Of a stretch of 64,000 bases of DNA, positions 10,655 to 22,800 are shown in pieces. Positions within the stretch are counted from its first letter, which is position 1. Each line of letters starts with the position of its first letter. The translations under genes and the position numbers were made by a program. Source of the stretch: Lantana camara (taxonomy: Eukaryota > Streptophyta > Magnoliopsida > Lamiales > Verbenaceae). The notes beneath the pieces are model-generated. The model had not been told where the DNA came from, did not search any database, and was given only the letters and a program-made list of their open reading frames with translations. The stretch lies in contig CM074857.1 in NCBI GenBank assembly GCA_037501455.1, forward strand, positions 127,831,501-127,895,500, given 5' to 3'.

Positions 10655-11095
10655 AAAGTGCCTGATATAAATTCTAAAATTTACAAAGTTTTGTAAAGAA
10701 GCTTGACTAAGCACTCTCTTACGCTGATATAAATTCTAAAATTTACAAAGTTTCATAAAGAAGCTTGACTAAGCACTCTCTATGCTTATATATATATATA
10801 TATGGTAAAGAATATTTAAAAATACACAACGATATTTGTAATAAGAATTCTTATTTTTCTATTCTGAACGAGTGTCTAGACAGGTGATCCTACTATCTTT
10901 ATTAATATCGTCGTTTCTGTAAGAATTATTGGCCTTTTCATAAGTTTGGGTCACTAAAGAGTCTAAACAGTGAGATTTTAGAATTCTAATTGATATTTTG
11001 TTGTTCCAATCATTCTTTGCAATTTTTCCATAGTCTTTTGGGACCACTAAAACCTACGTACTCCCAAGACCATGACATTTTGGCTATGATGCATG
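10655..11095 (-). repeat. Orphan copy of the receptor-kinase upstream region
   Basis: This stretch matches 23370-23700, the region 5' of the LRR receptor kinase, in the same orientation. Shared blocks are TTCTAAAATTTACAAA, AAAGAAGCTTGAC, TGTTGTTCCAATCATTCTTT, CCATAGTCTTTT and AAAACCTACGTA. Within it a 58-60 bp unit (TGATATAAATTCTAAAATTT...) is itself tandemly duplicated. No receptor exon lies to its left, so it is a promoter-region fragment without its gene. Confidence 0.7.
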
Positions 11096-11099
11096 GATA

Positions 11100-11756
11100 T
11101 GGATACAGACATGATGATATAGATATTTAAAATCTTTTTGGTTATATAATACACATATTGCTTAATTTTATTTAGTATGCTTAGATTTGAGAAATAATTA
11201 TGAAATTTACATAGCTAATTTAAATAATATATTTATAATGTACGGTCATTGTATGTAGCACTTGTGCTTTGTTGAAGACAAGAGTTCAGTGACAACTGAC
11301 AACACATAGAAGTTTTATATGGGAACCAAAACAGTGTTGCAAGCAAAAAGGAACGGGCACAAAAAATAACAACACATGGAATTTACAATAATATGAGATT
11401 TACCTCGAAAAGATTTAAATACAACATTACAACTTGTCCAGTGTTATGTAGTTGAAATGATAAAAACGGAACAAGTTACAATTAGGCTCAATTCGCCTCA
11501 GCCAGAAAGGATTTCAAATTGAGACATTGAAATATTTGTAAGAACATACCAAATATGTAGAAGATAAGGAAAGAAATAATGCCAAAGCACTTTTAGATCT
11601 TCTGATTTCTTCCAAGTTTGTTTCTTGATTTTCAAAGGACAAGAATGTGTTTTAAACTCCTGCAGAATATGGTCGAAGTAGTCATTAGATACACGTAAAT
11701 TTTCAATTTGTACACTCATTCCCAAAATTCTTGTTTTGCATTATGAAAAGTTATTA
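11100..11756. other. 3' flank of the receptor kinase gene
   Basis: No coding sequence is seen. By position this holds the 3' UTR and terminator region of the minus-strand receptor kinase ending at 11757. No polyadenylation signal could be assigned with confidence. Confidence 0.35.
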
Positions 11757-14700
11757 TCAATAATTGTTACCTCGAATGGTGGAAATTGCAGTTTGTCTAT
11801 TTCTTGTGGTTCCTCCTACAACTCTGGCTTTTATTTTCTGCAGAGCAACCACTATTTCTATCATGTTAATTCTTTCATATGGTGAAGTGGCTAAGCATTG
11901 CATTGCCAACCTAAAAATAGATGTAACACATTCCTCCATTCTGTGCAAATTCAGATCTTCTCTCGATAGCAAAGCAGGGGCGAAAACTTCAGTTACTGCG
12001 TTTTCTTGCAATGCTGCTCCCACCCAATCCTTCAAGCTCATTTCTTGGCCAAACATATCATCGGTAGGCTTTTTACATGTAAATATCTCCAACAACAATA
12101 TGCCGTAGCTATAAACATCTCCATTTGTGGAAACTTTTCCTTCCGATCCATACTCTAATAATAATTTTAATTAAATTCAATGAATTCATGGAATTAAATA
12201 CTTGAATTTATTAAAAGAAATATTTATGAATTATTACGGTGGCATACCCTAAGGTTTGGGAAATCACAGGGTATGTTAGTTTAATTATCTCAATACTTAT
12301 AAGTTAAGAAATGAAAGAAAGGCGTTTGAAGTCATTAAATATTACCTGGTGCTGCATAACCAACTGTAGCCAATGTTTTTGTCTGGATGACAGTCTCCCC
12401 TTCATCAAAGAGCTTGCTAATGCCAAAGTCAGAAAGACGAGCAGTCATATCTTCATCAAGCAATATGTTGCTTGGCTTTATATCACAATGGACAACTGGG
12501 AATGTATGACCATGATGAAGATATTCCAATGCCAATGATACATCAATAGCTATATCAAGCTTTTGTAGCAAATCCAGACAATGAGTCTCAGAATATAACC
12601 ATTTCTCAAGACTCTCATTTGGCATGTATGCAAGAATCAGTGCTTTGAAATCCATGTTACTGCAACAACCAATTATTCCAACTAAGTTTCTATGTCGGAT
12701 GCTGCTCAATATTTCACTTTCGGTATCGAAACTCTTAATAACTCCTTCCAATTGCAAGTTGAAGACTTTTACTGCAACACTTAATCCATCAGAAAGTGTT
12801 CCCCTGAAAACCGATCCAAAACTTCCTTTTCCAACCAGATTAGTTTCACTAAAGGAATTCGTTCCCCGTTCAAGCTCTGCATATGAAATCCTTCTCCAAG
12901 AAAAACGATCTAGTGATGGAACAATAGTAGGGACTGGTATCTTTCTTCGTTGATGTCTCCTTATGAGCATAATTATGATTATCACCAGAATGATAGCTGA
13001 ACTGATGGGAAGCAGTACATACTTCATTAACAGAACAACATGTTTCGGCCCTGAACTTTTTTGATTTCCAACACAAGGAGGAACTTGAAATTTTGGCACA
13101 CCACAAAGAGCAAAGTTTCGAACAAATGATTGAGGAGTGAAGTTAACAAAAGGCCCCTTAGTTGGAATTTCTCCTTCCAATCTATTGATAGACACATTAA
13201 TATACTGAAGAAATCGGAGATCTTCTAAGGACTTTGGGATCCCTCCGGAAAGATTGTTATTAGATAAATCTAACCATGTCAAACCTTTGACATTTCCCAA
13301 GGATGGAGGGATAGATGCTTCCAACTTGTTATTCGCCAAAGATAAAACTTCTAATGATTGACAACCATCAATTGAAGTTGGAATATCACCTGAGAACTGA
13401 TTAGAGGACAAATTTAATTTATTGATTACTCTCAAATTTCCAATTTCAGATGACAAATGACCACTCAAATTGTTCATGGACAAATCTAGATTGATCAGGT
13501 CTCTAAGATTCCAGAAGCTGGAAGGTATGGCAGAATTGAGCTTGTTTGAGAATAAATAGACATTTCTCAGTGATTTAAGCTGACCCAAGCAATCAGGTAC
13601 GGGACCTGTGAGCATATTACTATCAAGGTACAAGTCCCCCAAACTACTCATCTGACAAATATCAGGAGGTATAGATCCCGTCAGCTGATTTCTGCCAAGA
13701 GTTATTATTTCGGGATGTTTTAATTTCCGAAGTGTTGTTGGGATGGTCCCTGTGAGAATTACAAGTTAAACATACCTGTTAAATTTGAAGTATTCTTACA
13801 ATTTTTATGTCGGAATTAAAAAAAGAAGAAAGTTCGAATGAGACAAAGAAGAAAAACAAACCTGGTGCATGAAGTTAAATTTTCTTGAATGTTGATTTAT
13901 AATTAATTCCCAATAAGTTGTTTTACGATAAGCAAAAATTATGTTGATTTTTCAAATGGAAAGCTATCATACCGGTGAAGTAGTTTTTATCAAGATACAA
14001 CCTCCTAAGCATGCTCAAATTTCCAATTTCACTTGGGATGTGGCCATTGAGATGGTTGTCGGACAATACCAGGATTTGAAGATTACTGCACTTGTATATA
14101 TTTGATGGAATTTGCCCGTTTAGCTGATTTCTCTCAAGGACCAGTTCTTTCAATTTTGGCATGTTATTGCACATGTCATGAGGTAGATTACCTGAAAGAA
14201 AGATAGACAATTATGTATTAATATTAACTAACAGTGAAAGAAAGATAGCTTACCTGAAAGAAAGATAGACAATTATATATAGACAATTTTAATTATAAAT
14301 CAACATATTAAGTTGGTTAACTGTGATATATTCTCCTAATTAAGCTGCCTCAAACGTACAATCTCTTTCGGGATATTCCCAGGTTATGGATAATGATTTA
14401 CTATAAAATAAAAGCCCAACATTTGAAGCATATACGTTCTTTATTAATGGTTAACTATTAACATATTATATTTAGTAAATTTGTAATTATGGATAAAACT
14501 TATATGACTTTTATGGTCTTCTCTCGTGCTGATCTCAAAACTTAAGTTTTATATATTTATTGTGTTAACAATTCAAGAAGGAAATTTGAAAATCAACTTT
14601 GTACCTAGAGATGCAAACGAGGAGAGTTCGTTTGCGAGCCTAACGAGTTGACCCAATAAAAGTTCGGGTTCAAATTTGGGATAGTCAAACTCGAATCGAA

Positions 14701-16765
14701 CCTTGACTCGGTTCATGATTTCAACTAACTGAACTCGAACGCATTCTTCCTAACATTTTAATTAAAAAATACTATTTATTATATATAATATTATTAATAT
14801 CCACCAATAATAGAGAACAAGTGAAAAAATAGAAAAAAAAAATAGAAAACAAAGAAAATTAATAATAAACTTCCAACCGTAATCCTGTTGTAAATATGGA
14901 TTTAAGAACCAATAACAGTTATGGAGAAACATGAACATTCAAAAATGACATTTTTAATTTCAAAAATAAATTATGATATATAAGTTAAACATACCTGTTA
15001 AATTGTTATTATTAAAGTATAAAAATCTCAAAGAAGCAAGGTTTTCAATATGCTCTGGTATACAAGTTAAACATACCTGTTAAATTTTGAGTGTTCTTAC
15101 AATTTTTTGTAAGAATTAAAAAAAAAAAGAAGAAAGTTCGAACGAGACAAAGAAGGAAAACAAACCTGGTGCATGAAGTTAAATTTTCTTTAATGTTGAT
15201 TTATAATTAATTCCCAATAAGTTGTTTTACGATAAGCAAAAATTATGTTGATTTTTTCAGATGGAAAGATATCATACCGGTGAAGTAGTTATTCTGAAGA
15301 TGCAACTCCCCAAGCATGCTCAAATTTCCAATTTCACTTGGGATGTGGCCGTTGAAATGGTTGTGGGACAAGGACAGGAATTCAAGGTCCCTGCACTTGT
15401 ATATATTTGGTGGAATTTGCCCGTTTAGCTGATTTTCGTAAAGGTACAGTTTTTTCAATTTTGGCATGTTGTTGCACATGTCATGAGGTAGATTACCTGA
15501 AAGAAAGATAGACAATTATATATTAATATTAAGTTGACTAACTGTGATATATTCTCCTAATTAAGCAGGCTCAAACCGCACAATCTCTTTCCGGATATTC
15601 CATTGAGATTTCGTAGTCCAATCTGAAAAACGATTTACTATAAAATGAAACGCCAATATTTGAAATTTGAAACATATACGTTCTTTGTTAATTGTTAACC
15701 ATTAACATATTATATTTAGCAAATTTATAATTATGTATAAAAAATTATATAACTTTTATGGTCTTTTCTCGTGTTGTGCTGATCACAAAACTTAAAATTT
15801 TATATATTTGTGTGTTAACAATTCAAGAAGGAAATTTGAAAATCAACTTTGTACCTAGGGATGCAAACGAGACGAGTTCTTTAGTGAGTCTAACAGGTCA
15901 AACCAATAAAAGTTCGGATTCGAATTCGGGATAGTCGAATTTGAACCAAACCTTGGCTCGGTTCATAATTTCAACGAACTGAACTCGAACCCATTCTTTT
16001 TTAAATTTCGATCCGCGAACTCTAACATTTTAATAAAAAATAATATTTATTATATATAATATTATTAATATCCACCCATGATACCGTCACAGCACTAGAC
16101 ATTATCAATATATATCCATATTATCAATGTTAAATTTCGCCAATAAAATTTAAATCATCCACAACAATATACTCTATTCTGGGTCAAGACTTAAAAGCCA
16201 ATGTTAGCCCAATTAGGCCCAAATAAATTGGTCCATATTAGAGAAACCTAAGTTAATATAAGGTAGGGGTGGCAAATGGGTTAAGAACCATTGGGTTGGA
16301 CCCAATTTAATGGTCTTGGGCTGGTTTGGTTTTTAATAAATTTAAATTGGGCTGGTGTTGGGTTGGGTCAATAACGGGTTCAGAATATAATGGGCTAACA
16401 ATGGGTTCTGTTGGGCTGCTTCTGGGTTTTTAAATGGTTCCTTAATGGGTTAGCCCGTTTCTTCAATTTTCATATAAAATTACTACCTTACCCTCTTTAA
16501 TGGGCTGCTTCTGGTATGTTGGTGGTTTGCTTTTGTATTATGCACAGCTGCCGGCAGGCTTTATTTTTTTTTATTTTTTTTAACACACACCCCAAGTGGC
16601 CAAGGAATTCGAACTCGGGACCTTGCCTTCGAGAAAGAACCCTCAAACCACTGGACCAACCCCTGTTGGCTGCCAGCTAGCTTCATCTATATGTCTGACA
16701 AACCAAAATTTGATTTTAAATTGACAATAATTAATTAAATTAAATTAAATTAAATAATAATAATG

Positions 16766-16810
<45 letters not shown>

Positions 16811-19800
16811 GTTATTGTTATTATTATGCATTAATTTAAAATTTTAATATACTTTTAAATCGTGCAGAAACAATGAGAATGACCATTAACATTAAGTAGT
16901 ATAGTTTAGTAGTTGGTTACTATATTATTTTAATTAGAGATCACGTATTTGAATCTATAGAAACATGATTATTATTAATAATGATAAGTTATACTTAGTT
17001 TGACGCATATCGACCCTAAATAAATAAATTATAGCATCAAATAAATTGTAAGAATTAATCTCATTGTCCGTTAATACACTTTAACCACTAAAAATAAAAG
17101 TTAAAAAGTAGTTGGTATTTACTATTTGTACGGATATATTTGGCAGGCAAAATTCCATTTTATAAAAGTAGCATTTTGTGTTCCTCTGTGTATAGCTTTG
17201 TAATTCCTTGTAGTAGATAATATGTAGCTAACTTTATATTATTGAGTTATATCAGAATTAGTATTAATAAGATATTCATAATATACATTATAGTAGCTAG
17301 AATTGTTATTTCAATTGTTTATGATTAAACATATTTTTGAAGAATGTTCTATGAATTGTTATATCCTACCAGTTTATAAAAATTGACCAACACTTTGAAA
17401 AATCAATAATGCACCTTGACAACAATTATTAAAGAAGATAATAATGATCAGAATAATAAGTTTCAAAATGGACCAAACGGGTGAAAATATGTTAAATTTG
17501 CCAAAAATGAATTAAATATGTTAGGGAAGGATATTTTGGACATTTTAACATTAAGGTTAAATATAAACCCATCTAGAACTCATTGTTGAACCAATTAATA
17601 GTCCGCTAAAACCCATTACAAACAGCCTAAAAATCATTTATAGCCCAATCCAATAAGAACACACTAGTGTTTGAACCATTTTGAGCCCAACCCATTTTAA
17701 GCCCAACCCAAAATCAGCCCAAACTGCCCATTTGCCACCCCTAAATTATAAGGGCTAAAGGGTTCCAATTTCCATACTGTGTAATCCGTGGTGGTTGAGT
17801 TCTACTTCTGCCAATTGTTTAATTTAACACAATCACATTTTCCCCTCCAACTATTTTTATTTAGAATACATAGTGAATTTTATATATTTTATTAATTTTT
17901 TTATAATTTTAAAAAAATTAAAAGCTAATATAGAGTAAAATAGAGTTATAATTATTGAAAGCAAGAATCACGTGCAGAAAGCAATTGGCCCATAAATCAC
18001 GTGCCTTGAGAAGTCTTTTAATGCTAAGTTGCTAACAATTAAAACATTAGTTGTATTTAATCAAAAATGTGTAAAAAAAAAAAAAAACATTAGTTGTATT
18101 TTTCCTTTTCCGCTCTTTTAATCATTCATTCATACAGAACGAATCAATGCATATTAGTGAATAGTGAATACAGTGCCCTACAGTTGAAGGGAGAGTGCCA
18201 GAAAATTCATTTACTCCAAAGATCTATTTCCTTCAAGGCTGATATATAGGGAGAAAGGTATGAGAGCATATAAAGAATTGGAGTTGAGATATAGTATCTT
18301 CAGGTAAGATGCATTCGCAAGCTCTTGTGGTAGTTCACCTACAATAGTCTATGAAGACTGATAGTATTAAACAAATATTTGGATTTTATGCATGACATTC
18401 ATTTTAATTGCCTCTTAATCAATGAATGAAAATCCATGCCTTAGAACACCGGAGCATCGGATCACATAGCTTAAGTTTTATATATTTGTTGTGTTAACAA
18501 TTCAAGAAGGAAATTTGAAAATCAACTTTGTACCCAGGGATGCAAACGAGACGAGTTCGTTTATAAACCTAACGAGTCGAACCAATAAAAGTTTGGGTTC
18601 GAATTCGGGACAGTCGAGCTCGAACCGAGCTTTGGCTCCATTCGTGATTTCAACGAACTGTACTCAAACCAATTATTTTTTAAATTTCGAGAATCCTAAC
18701 ATTTTAATTAAAAATAATAATATTTATTATATATAATATTATTAATATCCACCAATGATACTGTCACGGTGCTAGATATTATCAATATATATCTCTATTT
18801 GTACCAAATATATATATATATCTTAGAAGATCCACCAATGATATTATCACGACGTTAGATATTATCAGTTTTGAATTTTGCCAATAAAATTTAAACCATC
18901 CACATGATACTCTATTCTGGATCAGACCTTAAAAGTCAATGTCAGCCCAATTAGGCCCAAATAATAGGCCCAACGTTGGAGAAACCTAAGCCATAAAACC
19001 GGCCTGTGGAATCCATGGTTATTGGACTAAAGAGTTTTACTTCTTCCAATTATTTAACTTAACAAGTAACAACCCAATCACATTGCCCTCCAACTAGTTT
19101 TATTTATAATACATAATATTAATTGTATACATAAAATTTATATTTTTATTAGTTTTTTATAATTTTAAAAATTTTAAAAGCTAGTATAGAATATAATAGA
19201 GTTATAATTATTGAAAGCAAGAATCACTTGCCGAAGGCAATTGGCCCATAAATCACATGCCGTGACAAGTCTTTTAATGCTAACAATTAAAGCATTTGTG
19301 ATTAAAGTGTGTCGTTTAGCAACATTAGTTGTATTTTTCATTTTTCCATTTTTAATCTTTCATTCATTCAGAAGAAACCATTTTCTGAGTACAAAGTCAT
19401 TCAAGGTTGAACGGAGAGTACCGGAAAATTCATTTTCTGTAAGGGATATTCTCTTCAAGGTTGATATATTGAATAGGGAGGATGGTATGGAGCCATATAA
19501 TGCATTGTTGTGGAGAGAGAGCATCTCTAGGTCAGATATATTCGCAAGCTCTTGTGGCATTTCACCTGCAATAGTATATGAGATTGATATAGTATTAAGC
19601 TAAACATATTGCCTCTTAATCAATGAATGAAAATCAATGCATTAGAACATCGGAGTGTGGAAAAATATGTTCCCTCTGTTTCTTTGGTTCAATTAAAGTA
19701 TTAAAAGTGAGTCGGGCCTTAAAAAAAAAATATAAGCCTAAATTAAATTTTGTTGCTTTAAGAGGTTGAAGAAGAAAAGAATCCAGTTATAAGAAGTGAA

Positions 19801-22800
19801 ATAATTATAGAGTAATTTATACCATACCCCCCTGTGTTAGTTGAAATGGGCCAAAAAATCCTATGTTACAAAATTAACATAAAAAATTCCGTGTTTTAAA
19901 TATATTTGTACACTGCCCCCTTTAGATTTCGGCTCATTCTTTTTTAAATTTCGGCTCGCGAATCCTAACATTTTAATTAAAAAAATATTTATTATATATA
20001 ATATTATTAATATCCACCAATAATAGAGAACAAATGAGAAATTAGAAAAAAAAAAAAAAAAAAAAAAGACAAAGAAAATTAATAATAACCTTCCAACCGT
20101 AATCTTATTGTAAATATGGATTTAAGACCCGATAACAGTTATGGAGAAACATGAACATTCAAGAATGACATTTTTAATTTCAAAAATAAATTATGATATA
20201 TAAGTTAAACATACCTGTTAAATTGATATTATTAAGGTATAAAAATCTCAAAGAAGCAAGGTTTTCAACATGCTCTGGTATACAATTCAAACATACCTAT
20301 TAAATTTTGAGTGTTCTTACAATTTTTATGTCGGAATTAAAAAAAACAAAAAAGAAGAAGAAAGTTCGAACGAGACAAAGAAGGAAAACAAATCTGGTGC
20401 ATGAAGTTAAATTTTCTTTAATGTTGATTTATAATTAATTCCCAATAAGTTATTTTACGATAAGCAAAAATTATGTTGATTTTTCAAATGGAAAGCCATC
20501 ATACCGGTGAAGTAGTTTTTATAAAGATACAACCTCATAAGCATGCTCAAATTTCCAATTTCACTTGGGATGTGGCCATTGATATGGTTGTTGGACAATG
20601 ACAGGAATTCAAGATTACTGCACTTGTATATATTATCAGTTTTGAATTTTGTCAATAAAATTTAAACCATCTACAAGATACTCTATTTTGAGTTAGGCTT
20701 TAAAAGTCAATGTCAGCCCAATTAGGCCCAAATAAATAGGCCCATCATTGGAGAAACCTAAGTTAATATAAAGCCATAAAATCGACCAGTAGAATCCATG
20801 GTTATTGGGCTAAAGAGTTCTACTTCTTCCAATTATTTAACTTAACAAGTAAAAACCCAATCATATTTTCCCCTCCAACTAGTTTTATTTATAATACATA
20901 ATATTAATTGTATACATAAAATTTATATTTTTATTAGTTTTTTATAATTTTAAAAATTTTAAAGCTAGTATAGAATATAATAGAGTTATAATTATTGAAA
21001 GCAAGAATCACGTGCCGAAGGCAATTGGCCCATAAATCACATGCTGTGACAAGTCTTTTAATGCTAACAATTAAAGCATTTGTGATTAAAGTGTGTCGTT
21101 TAGCAACATTAGTTGTATTTTTCCATTTTCAATTTTTAATCTTTCATTCATTCAGACCGAATCATTTTCTGAATACAAAGTCATTTAAGGTTGAACGAGA
21201 GTACCAGAAAATTCATTTTCTGCAAGGGATATTATCTTCAAGGTTGATATATTGAATAATCAATCTAAATTTTTTTAAAAAAAAGTTTGATATATTGAAT
21301 AGGGAGCATGGTATGGGGCCATATAATGCATTGCTCTCGAGAGATAGTATCTCTAGGTCAGATATATTCGCAAACTCTTGTGGCATTTCACGTGTAATAG
21401 TATATGAGATTGATATAGTATTAAGCCAAACATATTGCCCGTAATCAATGAATGAAAATCAATGCATTAGAACATCAGAGTGTGGAAAAAAATGTTCCTT
21501 CTCTTTCTTTGGTTCAATTAAAGTATCAAAAGTGAGTTGGGCCAAAAAAAGAATACAAGCCTAAATTAAATTTTGTTGCTTTAAGAGGGGGAAGAAGAAA
21601 AGAATCCAGTTATAAGAAGTGAAATAATTATAGAGTTATTTACACCATACCCCCTGTGTTAAGGTGAAATGAGTAAAAAAAATAAATAATCCTATGTTAC
21701 AAAAATTAACATAAAAACTCTGTGTTTTAAATATATTTGTACACTGCCCCCTTTAGATGATATTATTATAATTTAAATATAATATCTCTATTTTACCCTC
21801 ACAAATTAAACGTAAGTTCCGAGTTTCATTTTTCAATGTCTATTGTTTATTTATTGGTGACATTTTTTTATTTTTTTATTTTTTTTGTTTATAGGATTCT
21901 TTATGCAATTTTTATTTTATAAAAGGGTCTTCGTGCATATAAAAAAGTATTGAACAATACAGAGAGATATGAGATGTATATCACAATATAAAAGGGTAAT
22001 AAATAGAGAAAATTATTGTTCTAGTCGTCCTAAAAGCGCGTGTTGAACACTAGAAAATTTTAGGGTTTGCAATGCAAATATTTTGAAAACACAGGGTTTT
22101 ATATGTCAATTTTCATATCACAGAGTTTTTTGTGCTAATTAAGGCAAACACAGGGGTGAAATATATAAAAAACCCAATAATTATATATATTTTTGTATGA
22201 CTTTGGGATTATTTAATTAATATTTGGTCATTGTATAATTTTGGAATCGATGCATGTTAATGAATACGGTCATTCAAGATTGAAAAGTGAAAGTCCAACA
22301 TTTGAAGGAAGAGTACCAGAAAATTCATTGCCTCCGAGTTCTAATTCCTTCAAGGTCGATATATTGAATAGGGAGGATGGTATGAAGCCATGTAAAGAAT
22401 TGGCGCCTAGATATAGTATCTCCAGGTAAGATATATTCGCAAGCTCTTGCGGCAATTCACCTGTAATAGTATATGAAGACCGATAGTATTAAACAAATTA
22501 ACATTTGAATTTTATGCATCAATTTTGGTTTCAGTATTATTTTGATTGAACAATACACGACCGATGCGATCATACCTGTGAAATTATTGTAGGATAAACG
22601 TATCTCTTTAAGCTCTGTGCACTTGTATATATTTTGAGGAATTGACCCCGATAGTTGATTCTTTGAGAGATACAACAATTCTAATTTTGGAATATAATTG
22701 CATATATCACTTGGAAGACTACCGGATAGATCATTAACTCTGAGATTAATGCTTCTCATAGAAGATAATTTGAAGATGCCATACGGTATGGAACCTGTCA

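Larger units (their letters stand above)
16264..17743. mobile_element. Non-autonomous hAT-like element, about 1.48 kb
   Basis: The ends are exact inverted repeats: TAGGGGTGGCAAATGGG at the left and CCCATTTGCCACCCCTA at the right, with GGGTTGGG/CCCAACCC words inside both ends. Flanks are ATATAAGG (left) and TTATAAGG two bases beyond the right end, an 8-bp duplication with one change, as hAT elements make. The receptor-kinase paralogue at 20757-20790 reads straight through AAACCTAAGTTAATATAAAG with no insertion, an empty-site comparison. No transposase is encoded. Confidence 0.8.

Noticed and set aside
18491..18736. 81-codon plus-strand frame in the receptor-kinase region
   Set aside because: Lies within intronic repeat R1. 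The homologous copies at 14.6 and 15.8 kb are not open, so it is not a gene.
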